Part shown: piece by piece, positions 1-5,468 of the stretch | Numbering within the stretch: position 1 is the first letter of the stretch | Layout: each line of letters opens with the position of its first letter | Assembly: GCA_028278465.1 (NCBI GenBank) | Contig: JANQEF010000221.1 | Coordinates: 1 to 10,077, forward strand | Reading direction: 5' to 3' | Source: Dehalococcoidia bacterium | GTDB lineage: Bacteria; Chloroflexota; Dehalococcoidia; Lucifugimonadales; Lucifugimonadaceae | DNA length: 10,077 nucleotides | Notes under the pieces: generated by a model | Database searches by the model: none | What the model saw: the letters and a program-made list of their open reading frames with translations, nothing else | What the model was told of the DNA's origin: nothing | Translations under genes and position numbers: made by a program

Positions 1-106
1 CCCGGTCCACGAAGTGGACGTCAATGCTCGGCTCTAGCGCCGGCTCGTGAAGGCGGGTCGTGCCGCCTCCGGCGTCACCGGGCGCAGCAAGCGGCGCCCC
101 TACCAA
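1..106 (-). CDS. possible start of a further operon gene, cut by the left edge (uncertain)
   Basis: A minus-strand frame is open from a TTG codon at 106-104 to the window edge, about 35 codons. It begins 7 nt after the stop codon of the NHL-repeat gene. Most of its codons end in G or C, and its last visible residues (PSIDVHFVDR) look protein-like rather than like the Arg/Pro/Ala-rich shadows seen elsewhere. There is no ATG, and no Shine-Dalgarno sequence beyond a weak GGGG. The true start could also be the in-frame GTG close to the edge. A plus-strand frame is open over the same stretch, so openness alone proves little in DNA this GC-rich. Family and function cannot be recognised. The stretch also holds two small inverted repeats, 5-10/14-19 and 80-85/94-99, neither followed by a T-run, so no intrinsic terminator for the operon is visible here. 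Confidence 0.25.
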   Translation of the reverse strand, partial: MVGAPLAAPGDAGGGTTRLHEPALEPSIDVHFVDR

Positions 107-113
107 AACACCC

Positions 114-1217
114 CTAATTTATCTTCGGGTCGAGGTACGTCTCGGCGGGTTCTACTTCGTCTGGCTGGAGGACGCGGAACGTCTTGCGGTATACCTGCAC
201 CCTGTAGCGGGCCTGGTCCAGCACGTAGATGCGGAACTCGTCATCCAGCTTCACCGCCGTCGGCTTCCAGAAGCGCTTCTCCCGGTCCAGGTCCACGATG
301 TGGTCCCGCCAGCGCAACATATCCTGGTTCGCCATCAGCTTGTCGGCGCCCCGCTCCGTCATCACCGCATCGCCGACGAACGATTCGATGAACAGCCCGC
401 GCGGGTTGAACTGCAGCACGCGGTCATTGCCGCGGTCGCACACATAGATATCGCCGTGCGCATCCACCGCCACATCGCTCGGCCGGCTCATCGTGTCACC
501 ATGCTGGCCGACCTTGTCGATCGTCATCATGTGTTCGCCCGACGGCGAGAAGCGCTGCACGCGGTCGTTCCGCCAGTCGGCCACCAGCACCGAGCCGTCG
601 ATCGGGTCGACCGCAACTCCCCACGGGTGATCGAGCTGCCCGTGGTGAGAGCCGAACTCGCCGAAGCCGCCGATGTACTCGCCGTTCGTTGAAAAGTTCT
701 GGACGCGGTGCGACCTCGTGCTCACGACCCAGAGCGTGCCGTCCGGCGCGTAGGTGATGCCGGCTGGCGCGTTCAGCTGGCCCGGGCCGTCACCCGTTTC
801 GCCCCAGTCGAAGAGCACGTTGCCCTCGGTGTCGAGCGCCACCACCTTGTTGGCGTGCTCCTCGGTGAAGAAGAGCGTGCCGTCGCCGTCCGAGTCGCAC
901 ATCAGCGCCGACTTGTACGTCTCGTTGCCGTACTCCTGCGGCTTGCCGTCGATCGTCGGCACGATGTTGCGCGGGAACTCGTCGTTGATGTTGCAGACGG
1001 CGAAGCGCACGAGCGGGTAATCGGCGGTGCGGTAGCGGTTCAGGACGTAGATCCAGCCGTCGCCGGGGAAGGCGAGGTCCATGCCGCCGTAGAGGCCGTC
1101 GATGATGAGCCGCTGGCCGAAGGAGGTCTCGAAGCGGTGGCCCATGCGCAGCAGCGTCGGGTATTCGGCCGCGGGCGCGCTTTCTGTGCCTGGTGCGTTC
1201 TTCTCTGCTGTGGTCAT
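114..1217 (-). CDS. NHL-repeat six-bladed beta-propeller protein
   Basis: The 367-residue protein is made almost wholly of beta-propeller blades of the NHL type. Blade-like segments lie at about residues 45-75, 100-138, 146-186, 194-232, 242-280 and 316-344. The clearest carry the NHL signature: GQLNAPAGITYAPDG at 146-160, GQLDHPWGVAVDPIDGS at 193-209, and SRPSDVAVDAHGDIYVCD at 244-261. The recurring (N/H)RV(Q/L)xF ends each blade, for example NDRVQRFSPSG at 217-227. Such propellers usually act as binding platforms, and some enzymes use the fold (peptidyl-alpha-hydroxyglycine lyase type), but no specific catalytic set can be assigned here. The N-terminus (MTTAEKNAPG) has no hydrophobic leader, so a cytoplasmic location is inferred. 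It is the last clear gene of the minus-strand operon and starts 4 nt after the DUF1501 stop codon, which implies tight co-expression. No Shine-Dalgarno sequence precedes the ATG. Confidence 0.88.
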   Translation of the reverse strand: MTTAEKNAPGTESAPAAEYPTLLRMGHRFETSFGQRLIIDGLYGGMDLAFPGDGWIYVLNRYRTADYPLVRFAVCNINDEFPRNIVPTIDGKPQEYGNETYKSALMCDSDGDGTLFFTEEHANKVVALDTEGNVLFDWGETGDGPGQLNAPAGITYAPDGTLWVVSTRSHRVQNFSTNGEYIGGFGEFGSHHGQLDHPWGVAVDPIDGSVLVADWRNDRVQRFSPSGEHMMTIDKVGQHGDTMSRPSDVAVDAHGDIYVCDRGNDRVLQFNPRGLFIESFVGDAVMTERGADKLMANQDMLRWRDHIVDLDREKRFWKPTAVKLDDEFRIYVLDQARYRVQVYRKTFRVLQPDEVEPAETYLDPKIN

Positions 1218-1221
1218 GGCG

Positions 1222-2379
1222 CTAGTTGAGGCTGGTGATGAGCCCTTCGAACTGTTCGAAGTGGCCGTTGACGATGGGGTCCGGAGCGATGCCCAGCCAG
1301 TCGTCGAGGACAGTGGAGTAGAGCGACCGGAAGTCGTTGTTGAAGTGCATGTCGCCGCTCAGGTGGTCCTTCGGGTCGAGCGACGGATACTCGGCGTAGA
1401 GCCCGCCGTTGACGCGGTCGCCGATCAGGAACGCGCCGCCGCCTGAGCCGTGGTCTGTGCCGTTGCCGTTGTCGCGAATCCGGCGGCCGAACTCGGAGAA
1501 CACCATCACGACCACCTCTTCGGCGGCGTTGTGCTCTCGCAGGTCGGCGAAGAAGTCGTTGAGGCCGCGGGACAGGTTGGCAAGCAGCATGTCCTGCGTT
1601 GCGATCTGCGCGCCATGCGTGTCGAAGCCGCCGAGTTGGGCATAGAAGATTCGGGTGCCGATGTTGGCGGTGTGAACCTGAGCGATGCCCTTCAGACTCT
1701 GCGAGAACGGATCGTCTGCGTACTCGACCGTCGATGTGTAGTCAGCCGTCCCGGCCTTGAGCATGTCGGCGCCGGTCATGGCGTCGATGCCGGTGTTGGA
1801 GACGTGCTCGAGCACCATGCTGGCCTCGCCGATCTCCTCCGGCGTGTACATGCGGTGGAAGAGGTTGAGGGCGCGGCGCTGCTCCTTGCCGGCGAGGGAG
1901 GTGAGCAGGCCGTAGCCTTCGAGCTGCGCCACGGAGATGGCGGGCGTGCCGCCGAGGTACATCGCCCTCGGCAAGCCCTGGCCGAAGCTGACGCCGGTGC
2001 ATACGTTCTGCTTCTGCGGGTCAAGCTCACGGATGGTGCGGCCGAGCCAGCCTTCGGAGATCACCTCGTGCGGTTCGGCGGTGTGCCAGATGTCCATCGA
2101 CCTGAAGTGCGACCGGTCCGGGTCAGGATAGCCGATGCCCTGGATGATGGCGACGTTCCCGGCGTCGTACATCTCCTTGAGGTGCGTGAGCTTCGGGTAG
2201 AGGCCGACGCTGCCGTCGATGTCGAGCACCTGGTCTTCGGAGACGTCGACGGTCTTGCGGAAGTCGTAGTAGAGCGGGTTGCCGTGGGGGATGAGGGTGT
2301 TCATGAAGTCGTTGCCGCCGGAGAGCTGGACGACGACGAACACTGGCTGCTTTGCTGGGGCTGTGGGTGCGGTTGGCAT
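1222..2379 (-). CDS. DUF1501 family protein (alkaline-phosphatase-like fold), without a signal peptide
   Basis: The 385-residue protein shows the DUF1501 hallmarks in order. They are LSGGNDFMNTLIP at residues 19-31, SHFRSMDIWHTA at 90-101, GFDTHGAQ at 251-258, VMVFSEFGRR at 291-300, NGTDHGSGGGAFLIG at 306-320, and a C-terminal DFRSLYSTVLDDWLG at 349-363. DUF1501 is related to the sulfatase/alkaline phosphatase superfamily. D24, D253, H255, D309 and H310 are the likely metal-site residues by analogy, but the reaction is unknown. Family members commonly begin with a twin-arginine leader. This one starts with a short Pro/Ala/Thr stretch (MPTAPTAPAK) and goes straight into the first core strand, so it is probably cytoplasmic. 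The gene starts 37 nt after the methyltransferase stop codon. CACCACC directly abuts its ATG and there is no Shine-Dalgarno sequence. DUF1501 genes are typically paired with DUF1800 genes, as here, but a methyltransferase sits between the two. Confidence 0.92.
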   Translation of the reverse strand: MPTAPTAPAKQPVFVVVQLSGGNDFMNTLIPHGNPLYYDFRKTVDVSEDQVLDIDGSVGLYPKLTHLKEMYDAGNVAIIQGIGYPDPDRSHFRSMDIWHTAEPHEVISEGWLGRTIRELDPQKQNVCTGVSFGQGLPRAMYLGGTPAISVAQLEGYGLLTSLAGKEQRRALNLFHRMYTPEEIGEASMVLEHVSNTGIDAMTGADMLKAGTADYTSTVEYADDPFSQSLKGIAQVHTANIGTRIFYAQLGGFDTHGAQIATQDMLLANLSRGLNDFFADLREHNAAEEVVVMVFSEFGRRIRDNGNGTDHGSGGGAFLIGDRVNGGLYAEYPSLDPKDHLSGDMHFNNDFRSLYSTVLDDWLGIAPDPIVNGHFEQFEGLITSLN

Positions 2380-2416
2380 GGTGGTGTTGCTTTGTAATTG
2401 ACTGGTATCCGAGCAG

Positions 2417-3220
2417 TTACTGAAGCTTAGTGGCTACAAAGAATCCGGTCGATCTTGTTACCGAAAACGCTCCAGTTTTTGCGATCTGATTTTCAACATG
2501 ATTTCGAACGGCAGACTCGTCGAATTCACCGTCCAAAGAAAGCACATACGAGACGAGGATCTCCGCGTCATCGACCGCCAGCACCTCCGAGTCATTGAAT
2601 GTCGCCACGTCGCCAAACCTCTTGCGCAACTGAGCCTCGCCGGTCTCCATGGAGAACGAATTGAGCCTGTTGACCGAGTCTGCCGCCGATCCGCCGGGGC
2701 CGAACCGCGTCTGAATCTCCCTGATCTCGGCTATATGCTGTTCCGAGTTCGTCGAGGCGATCAACACTCCGCCTGACCGCAGCACACGGCTGATCTCCAC
2801 AAGCGCTGAATCGACATCCGGAACGTGGTACAGCATGTAACTCGCAATTACGAGGTCAAATGAATCATCTTCGAAGGGGACAGATGACGCATCCAGAACT
2901 TCAAACGAGAAAACTCTTCCAGCATCCACCAACCCTTCCCGAGCCTCCTCAACCATGCCCGGCGAGACATCGGACAGTGTGACGTCCCATCCGGCGGGGA
3001 TCCTGTCGATGTTGTCCGACCAAAAGCGGCCTGTCCCGGAGCCGACCTCCAGCACATCGGCGTTTTCGGCGACGCTCCCCGGCTTGAAGGTCCAGTCAGC
3101 AACGCCCGGCCCCTGGCCCTTGCTGTAGCGCTTCCACAGCTCGATGCGAGCGTTGAGCCGGGACGAGTCCCTGTAGTGCACCGAACGGAGGTATTCGGGG
3201 TCTTGCATTCTTGAGACCAC
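2417..3220 (-). CDS. class I SAM-dependent methyltransferase (Methyltransf_11/25 type)
   Basis: The 267-residue protein has a Rossmann-like SAM-binding core: motif I VLEVGSGTGRFW at residues 56-67, the acidic end of strand 2 in LSDVSPGMVEEA at 82-93, DASSVPFEDDSFDLVIASYM at 110-129 followed by LYHVPD, and the post-motif VLRSGGVLIAS at 146-156. About 110 C-terminal residues form a separate, unassigned cap. The substrate cannot be predicted. The start is taken as GTG at 3220 because a strong GAAGGAGG lies 12 nt upstream; an ATG four codons in (3208) is the alternative. It sits between DUF1800 and DUF1501, two genes usually found adjacent. Sampled lines in it run about 45-55% G+C against about 62-65% in its neighbours, and it is the only gene in the window with a clear Shine-Dalgarno sequence. 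Both observations suggest later acquisition. It probably acts on a small molecule or on a product of the cluster, but this is inference. Confidence 0.9.
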   Translation of the reverse strand: MVSRMQDPEYLRSVHYRDSSRLNARIELWKRYSKGQGPGVADWTFKPGSVAENADVLEVGSGTGRFWSDNIDRIPAGWDVTLSDVSPGMVEEAREGLVDAGRVFSFEVLDASSVPFEDDSFDLVIASYMLYHVPDVDSALVEISRVLRSGGVLIASTNSEQHIAEIREIQTRFGPGGSAADSVNRLNSFSMETGEAQLRKRFGDVATFNDSEVLAVDDAEILVSYVLSLDGEFDESAVRNHVENQIAKTGAFSVTRSTGFFVATKLQ

Positions 3221-3232
3221 TGCGACTACAAG

Positions 3233-3240
3233 CCTCCTTC
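3233..3240 (-). promoter_or_regulatory. strong Shine-Dalgarno sequence of the methyltransferase gene
   Basis: Read on the minus strand this is GAAGGAGG, close to a full anti-16S match. It overlaps the TGA stop codon of the DUF1800 gene (TGAAGGAGG), so the two genes are translationally adjacent. The spacing is 12 nt to the GTG at 3220 and 24 nt to the ATG at 3208, which favours the GTG start although 12 nt is longer than usual. It is the only strong ribosome-binding site seen at any start in the window. Confidence 0.7.
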
Positions 3241-4609
3241 AAGCCAGTTGGAAGTCTGGTGATGAGCTTATGAACTGGAACATCGTCGTTGCCTCGCGGC
3301 CGAAACCCGCAGACGCCGTATCGAACACACGGTCCTCACCAACCTCCTCAAGCACCGTGTCCCTGATCACATCCCTCATCTCCAGGCACCCGAGCTCGTA
3401 CAGCGCCGCGTCCAGCAGCTCCTCCGCCGACAGCGACGGTCCGCGTTCCCGCAGCCGTTCAACCATCTTCTGCACTCCCGGCGCCTCAAGGTTCGCCAGC
3501 CGGTCCGCAGCAAAATTCACCCGCTCGATCAGGAACGCCGAATCGATCCACTCCCGGCCCGTGTGCCAGCCCTCCACCGTCGGCGGATTCAGCAACTGCT
3601 GCCCCATCGCCAGCGACTTCGCCTCCAGCACCGTCAGCCCCGGCTGATACGGGTCGGTGTGCTCACCCGTCAGCTTCATCAGGTACGCCACATGCTTCGC
3701 CGGCCAGCGCACCGTCTCGAACCGGGCGTTCTTGAAGCGGTCCGACAGGAACAGCGCCCGCAGCATCTCGCTGATCTCGTAGTTCGACCTGAAGTAGACG
3801 TCCGAAAGCTCCTCGATCGCCTCGCCGTCTGGCTTATCGGCCACGAAGAAGCGGTACAACGTGGTGGCGACGAAGCGGCCCGTCGCAGGCTGCGTCACGA
3901 TGCGGTCGATGATGTCGTCACCGTTGAAGTTGCCCTTCTCGCCGAAAAACTCCTTGTCGGCGTGGTAATGGTCGTCCTCGCGGTAGACGAAGTTCGTGTC
4001 ATACCAGCCGTTCGGGTAGCGAGGGATCGTCTGGTCGATGGTCCAGCCGGAGAACGCCTCGGCGGCCGACCGCACCTCGGTCTCGCTGTAGTTGCCACGG
4101 CCCATGGAGAACAGCTCAAGCAGCTCTCGGCCGTAGTTCTCGTTCACCGCCTCGCCGTGGTTGGTCTGCTGGTCCAGCCACCAGATCATCGCCGGGTCGC
4201 GGGAGAGCTTCTGCAGCAGCGTCCTGTAGTTGCCCATGCCGTTGTCACGCAGCATGTTCATGTGGACGGCCATGGCCCGGGAGTTGTTGACCTTGGAGGC
4301 GGCGGTGGCGAAGCGGTTGTGCCACATCAGGGCGACGTTTTCTTCGAGCGGGCGGGCCGTGTTGACCATGCGGTAGAACCAGCGCACCCCGCTGGCGTTG
4401 CCGCGCTCTTCGTCAGCGAAGTCGAGGTGGAAGCGGTCGAAGAGGTCTTCGACTGGACGCTCGTGGCGGTCGATTGCGACGAGGTTTTCGACGAGCTCTT
4501 CGTAGGATGTTTCGGCGAGCTGTTCGAGTTGCCAGGCGGGCGCGCCAAAGGCGGCGCGACGCATGAGGTGGGCGACCAGTGAGACGTCGGTGCGTGTTGC
4601 GGTGGTCAT
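3239..4609 (-). CDS. DUF1800 family protein
   Basis: The 456-residue protein matches the DUF1800 pattern from end to end. It has an N-terminal HLMRRAAFGAP at residues 14-24 and MWHNRFAT at 95-102. The highly conserved helix-rich core runs PAMIWWLDQQTNHGEAV at 139-155 and then NENYGRELLELFSMG at 156-170. NPPTVEGWHTGREW lies at 341-354, and the family-type ending SSSPDFQLA at 448-456. The biochemical role of the family is unknown, but its genes are characteristically next to DUF1501 genes and the two proteins are thought to work together. No signal peptide or membrane segment is visible. It is the first gene of the minus-strand operon, with a sigma70-like promoter about 70 nt upstream. CACCACC lies just before the ATG, and no Shine-Dalgarno sequence is present. 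The length fits the family, and no frameshift or truncation is seen. Confidence 0.93.
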   Translation of the reverse strand: MTTATRTDVSLVAHLMRRAAFGAPAWQLEQLAETSYEELVENLVAIDRHERPVEDLFDRFHLDFADEERGNASGVRWFYRMVNTARPLEENVALMWHNRFATAASKVNNSRAMAVHMNMLRDNGMGNYRTLLQKLSRDPAMIWWLDQQTNHGEAVNENYGRELLELFSMGRGNYSETEVRSAAEAFSGWTIDQTIPRYPNGWYDTNFVYREDDHYHADKEFFGEKGNFNGDDIIDRIVTQPATGRFVATTLYRFFVADKPDGEAIEELSDVYFRSNYEISEMLRALFLSDRFKNARFETVRWPAKHVAYLMKLTGEHTDPYQPGLTVLEAKSLAMGQQLLNPPTVEGWHTGREWIDSAFLIERVNFAADRLANLEAPGVQKMVERLRERGPSLSAEELLDAALYELGCLEMRDVIRDTVLEEVGEDRVFDTASAGFGREATTMFQFISSSPDFQLA

Positions 4610-4681
4610 TGGGGTGGTGAGGCGGATGCCGGGAGCGGTGAATCGCGTGCGCGAAGGCCTGTTCGTAGTGAGATAGCCGGG

Positions 4682-4710
4682 ATTCTAGTACCGCCCCAAC
4701 GGCAGATCAA
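4682..4710 (-). promoter_or_regulatory. sigma70-type promoter of the DUF1800 operon
   Basis: On the minus strand a -35 box TTGATC (revcomp of 4705-4710, 4 of 6 consensus) is followed by exactly 17 nt and a -10 box TAGAAT (revcomp of 4682-4687, 5 of 6). Transcription would start near 4675, giving a leader of about 65 nt before the ATG at 4609. This is the best promoter match in the window. It lies at the outer edge of the repeat island, pointing away from it. Confidence 0.6.
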
Positions 4711-4759
4711 TTTAGTGAGGGAGTTCACGTGGGAGAGTTCGACAGAGGTGGGCCGGGAC

Positions 4760-4827
4760 GCCTGTCGTCCCGAGCGGGTGCGAGGGACCCGGTGGGCGGG
4801 GCGACCCATCTGCAGCTGTGTCTGGAT
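4760..4827. repeat. repeat module A, copy 1
   Basis: A 68-bp GC-rich module that recurs at 5003-5070 with 64 of 68 positions identical (counted by eye). The mismatches are C/T transitions plus one G/C change. At 4767-4788 it contains an imperfect hairpin: a 5-bp GTCCC/GGGAC stem, a tandem GA/AG mismatch, a GC/GC pair and a 4-nt loop. The short frames through it are repeat translations and not genes. Confidence 0.85.
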
Positions 4828-4831
4828 CAAC

Positions 4832-4871
4832 GGTCAGTCGCGATGTCGCTCAGCCAGCGACCCTGACATCG
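4832..4871. other. cluster of mutually exclusive small stem-loops
   Basis: Three inverted repeats overlap in 40 bp: GTCGCT 4845-4850 with AGCGAC 4856-4861, CGATGTC 4841-4847 with GACATCG 4865-4871, and GTCAG+TCGC 4833-4841 with GCGA+CTGAC 4857-4867 (two-base bulge). They cannot all form at once. This is the variable filler between modules A and C of the first composite unit and is not repeated in the second unit. No function can be assigned. Confidence 0.4.
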
Positions 4872-4904
4872 TCGAAAAGCGTTTGTAGCCCCGCAGCTGG
4901 TCTA

Positions 4905-4940
4905 GGTCCTTCGTCGCCGCTCGGAAGGAAGGTGATCGCG
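4905..4940. repeat. repeat module C, copy 1
   Basis: A 36-bp stretch beginning GGTCCTTCG and containing GAAGGTG. It aligns without gaps to 5141-5176 at 27 of 36 positions. It is more diverged than modules A and B, but it occupies the same place between them in both composite units. Confidence 0.5.
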
Positions 4941-4962
4941 CCTCTACCAGGACAAAACGAAC

Positions 4963-5002
4963 GACCCTCCCTCTAACTCCCTCCCAAGCTGGGAGGGAGG
5001 AT
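4963..5002. repeat. hairpin repeat module B, copy 1
   Basis: This 40-bp element is identical to 5188-5227. Its core is a perfect 10-bp inverted repeat, CTCCCTCCCA 4977-4986 and TGGGAGGGAG 4990-4999, closed by a 3-nt loop AGC. A second upstream CCTCCCTC (4966-4973) could compete for the same right arm. No T-run follows on either strand, so it is not a standard intrinsic terminator. It ends one base before module A copy 2. Confidence 0.88.
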
Positions 5003-5070
5003 GCCCGTCGTCCCGAGCGGGTGCGAGGGACCCGGTGGGCGGGGCGATCCATCTGCAGTTGTCTCTGGAT
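5003..5070. repeat. repeat module A, copy 2
   Basis: Second copy of the 68-bp module, offset by 243 bp from copy 1 without gaps. The imperfect hairpin with tandem GA/AG mismatch recurs at 5010-5031. It starts directly after module B copy 1, making the two composite units tandem. Confidence 0.85.
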
Positions 5071-5140
5071 TAGCGGCTAGCAGGCACGGTGCGCGGCGGA
5101 GAGTGAGCTTGACGGGACGTCGAGCCCCGCGCCTCGTCCG

Positions 5141-5176
5141 GGTCCTTCGCGCCCACTCAGGACGAAGGTGCTGGCG
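5141..5176. repeat. repeat module C, copy 2
   Basis: Second copy of the diverged 36-bp module (27 of 36 identical to 4905-4940). It is followed by GCGTCACA at 5177-5184, which also precedes module B copy 3 at the same distance (5347-5354) but is absent before B copy 1. Confidence 0.5.
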
Positions 5177-5187
5177 GCGTCACAAAT

Positions 5188-5227
5188 GACCCTCCCTCTA
5201 ACTCCCTCCCAAGCTGGGAGGGAGGAT
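5188..5227. repeat. hairpin repeat module B, copy 2
   Basis: Exact 40-bp copy of 4963-5002, with stem arms 5202-5211 and 5215-5224. It is followed directly by a different inverted repeat, CCTTCTC 5231-5237 with GAGAAGG 5245-5251 (7-nt loop), which has no second copy in the window. Confidence 0.88.
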
Positions 5228-5357
5228 CTTCCTTCTCGCGGCGGGAGAAGGCTCGGGACGAGGGAGAGGTGGTCTTCCATTGACCAGTCAGATCTCTCCC
5301 TTCGGTCGAGATGACAATCGTGGCGCCCTGCGACAAGCTCAGGATAGCGTCACACAC
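5228..5357. other. unique spacer between hairpin modules B2 and B3
   Basis: No gene is seen here. It contains the 7-bp inverted repeat at 5231-5251 and the segment 5299-5346, whose CTTCGGTCGAGATGACA and GACAAGCTCAGGAT strings resemble dispersed-repeat text known from other bacterial genomes (from memory, not checked). Module A is absent, so the third B copy does not belong to a full composite unit. Confidence 0.4.
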
Positions 5358-5411
5358 GACCCTCCCTCTAACTCGCGCCCGCAAGCGGGCACCCGAGGCT
5401 GGGAGGGAGGA
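5358..5411. repeat. hairpin repeat module B, copy 3, with rebuilt centre
   Basis: The first 17 and last 14 bases match copies 1 and 2, but the central 8 bases are replaced by 23. The new centre has its own inverted repeat GCCCGC 5377-5382 / GCGGGC 5385-5390 with a 2-nt AA loop, flanked by CTCG 5372-5375 and CGAG 5394-5397. The original left arm is lost, yet CCTCCCTC 5361-5368 can still pair with GAGGGAGG 5403-5410. A stem-loop is therefore kept in a different form. Confidence 0.75.
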
Positions 5412-5424
5412 CCGCCCTCCACTG

Positions 5425-5430
5425 TATGAT
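5425..5430 (+). promoter_or_regulatory. candidate -10 box of the CoA-ester lyase gene
   Basis: TATGAT matches the sigma70 -10 consensus at 5 of 6 positions. A start site near 5437 would leave a leader of about 32 nt that is almost free of G (5439-5468) before the ATG at 5469. No -35 box is found at 16-18 nt, because that position falls in the tail of hairpin module B copy 3. If real, this promoter depends on an activator or lacks a -35 element. Confidence 0.35.
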
Positions 5431-5468
5431 GCTCGCCCGATCACCCACCTCACTACCCGCACCACCGC

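Noticed and set aside
60..4582. Long plus-strand open frames opposite the minus-strand operon (for example 60-692, 1450-2397, 3563-4582)
   Set aside because: They lie antisense to genes with clear family motifs and are rich in Arg/Val/His from reading GC-rich codons backwards. They have no motifs of their own.
4963..5227. Module B hairpins as intrinsic terminators
   Set aside because: The stem is strong but no T-run follows on either strand, and the hairpins lie upstream of both flanking genes, not downstream of any.
4963..5411. CRISPR-like array from the three B repeats
   Set aside because: Intervals between copies are long and unequal (about 185 and 130 bp), the third copy is altered, and no cas gene is present.
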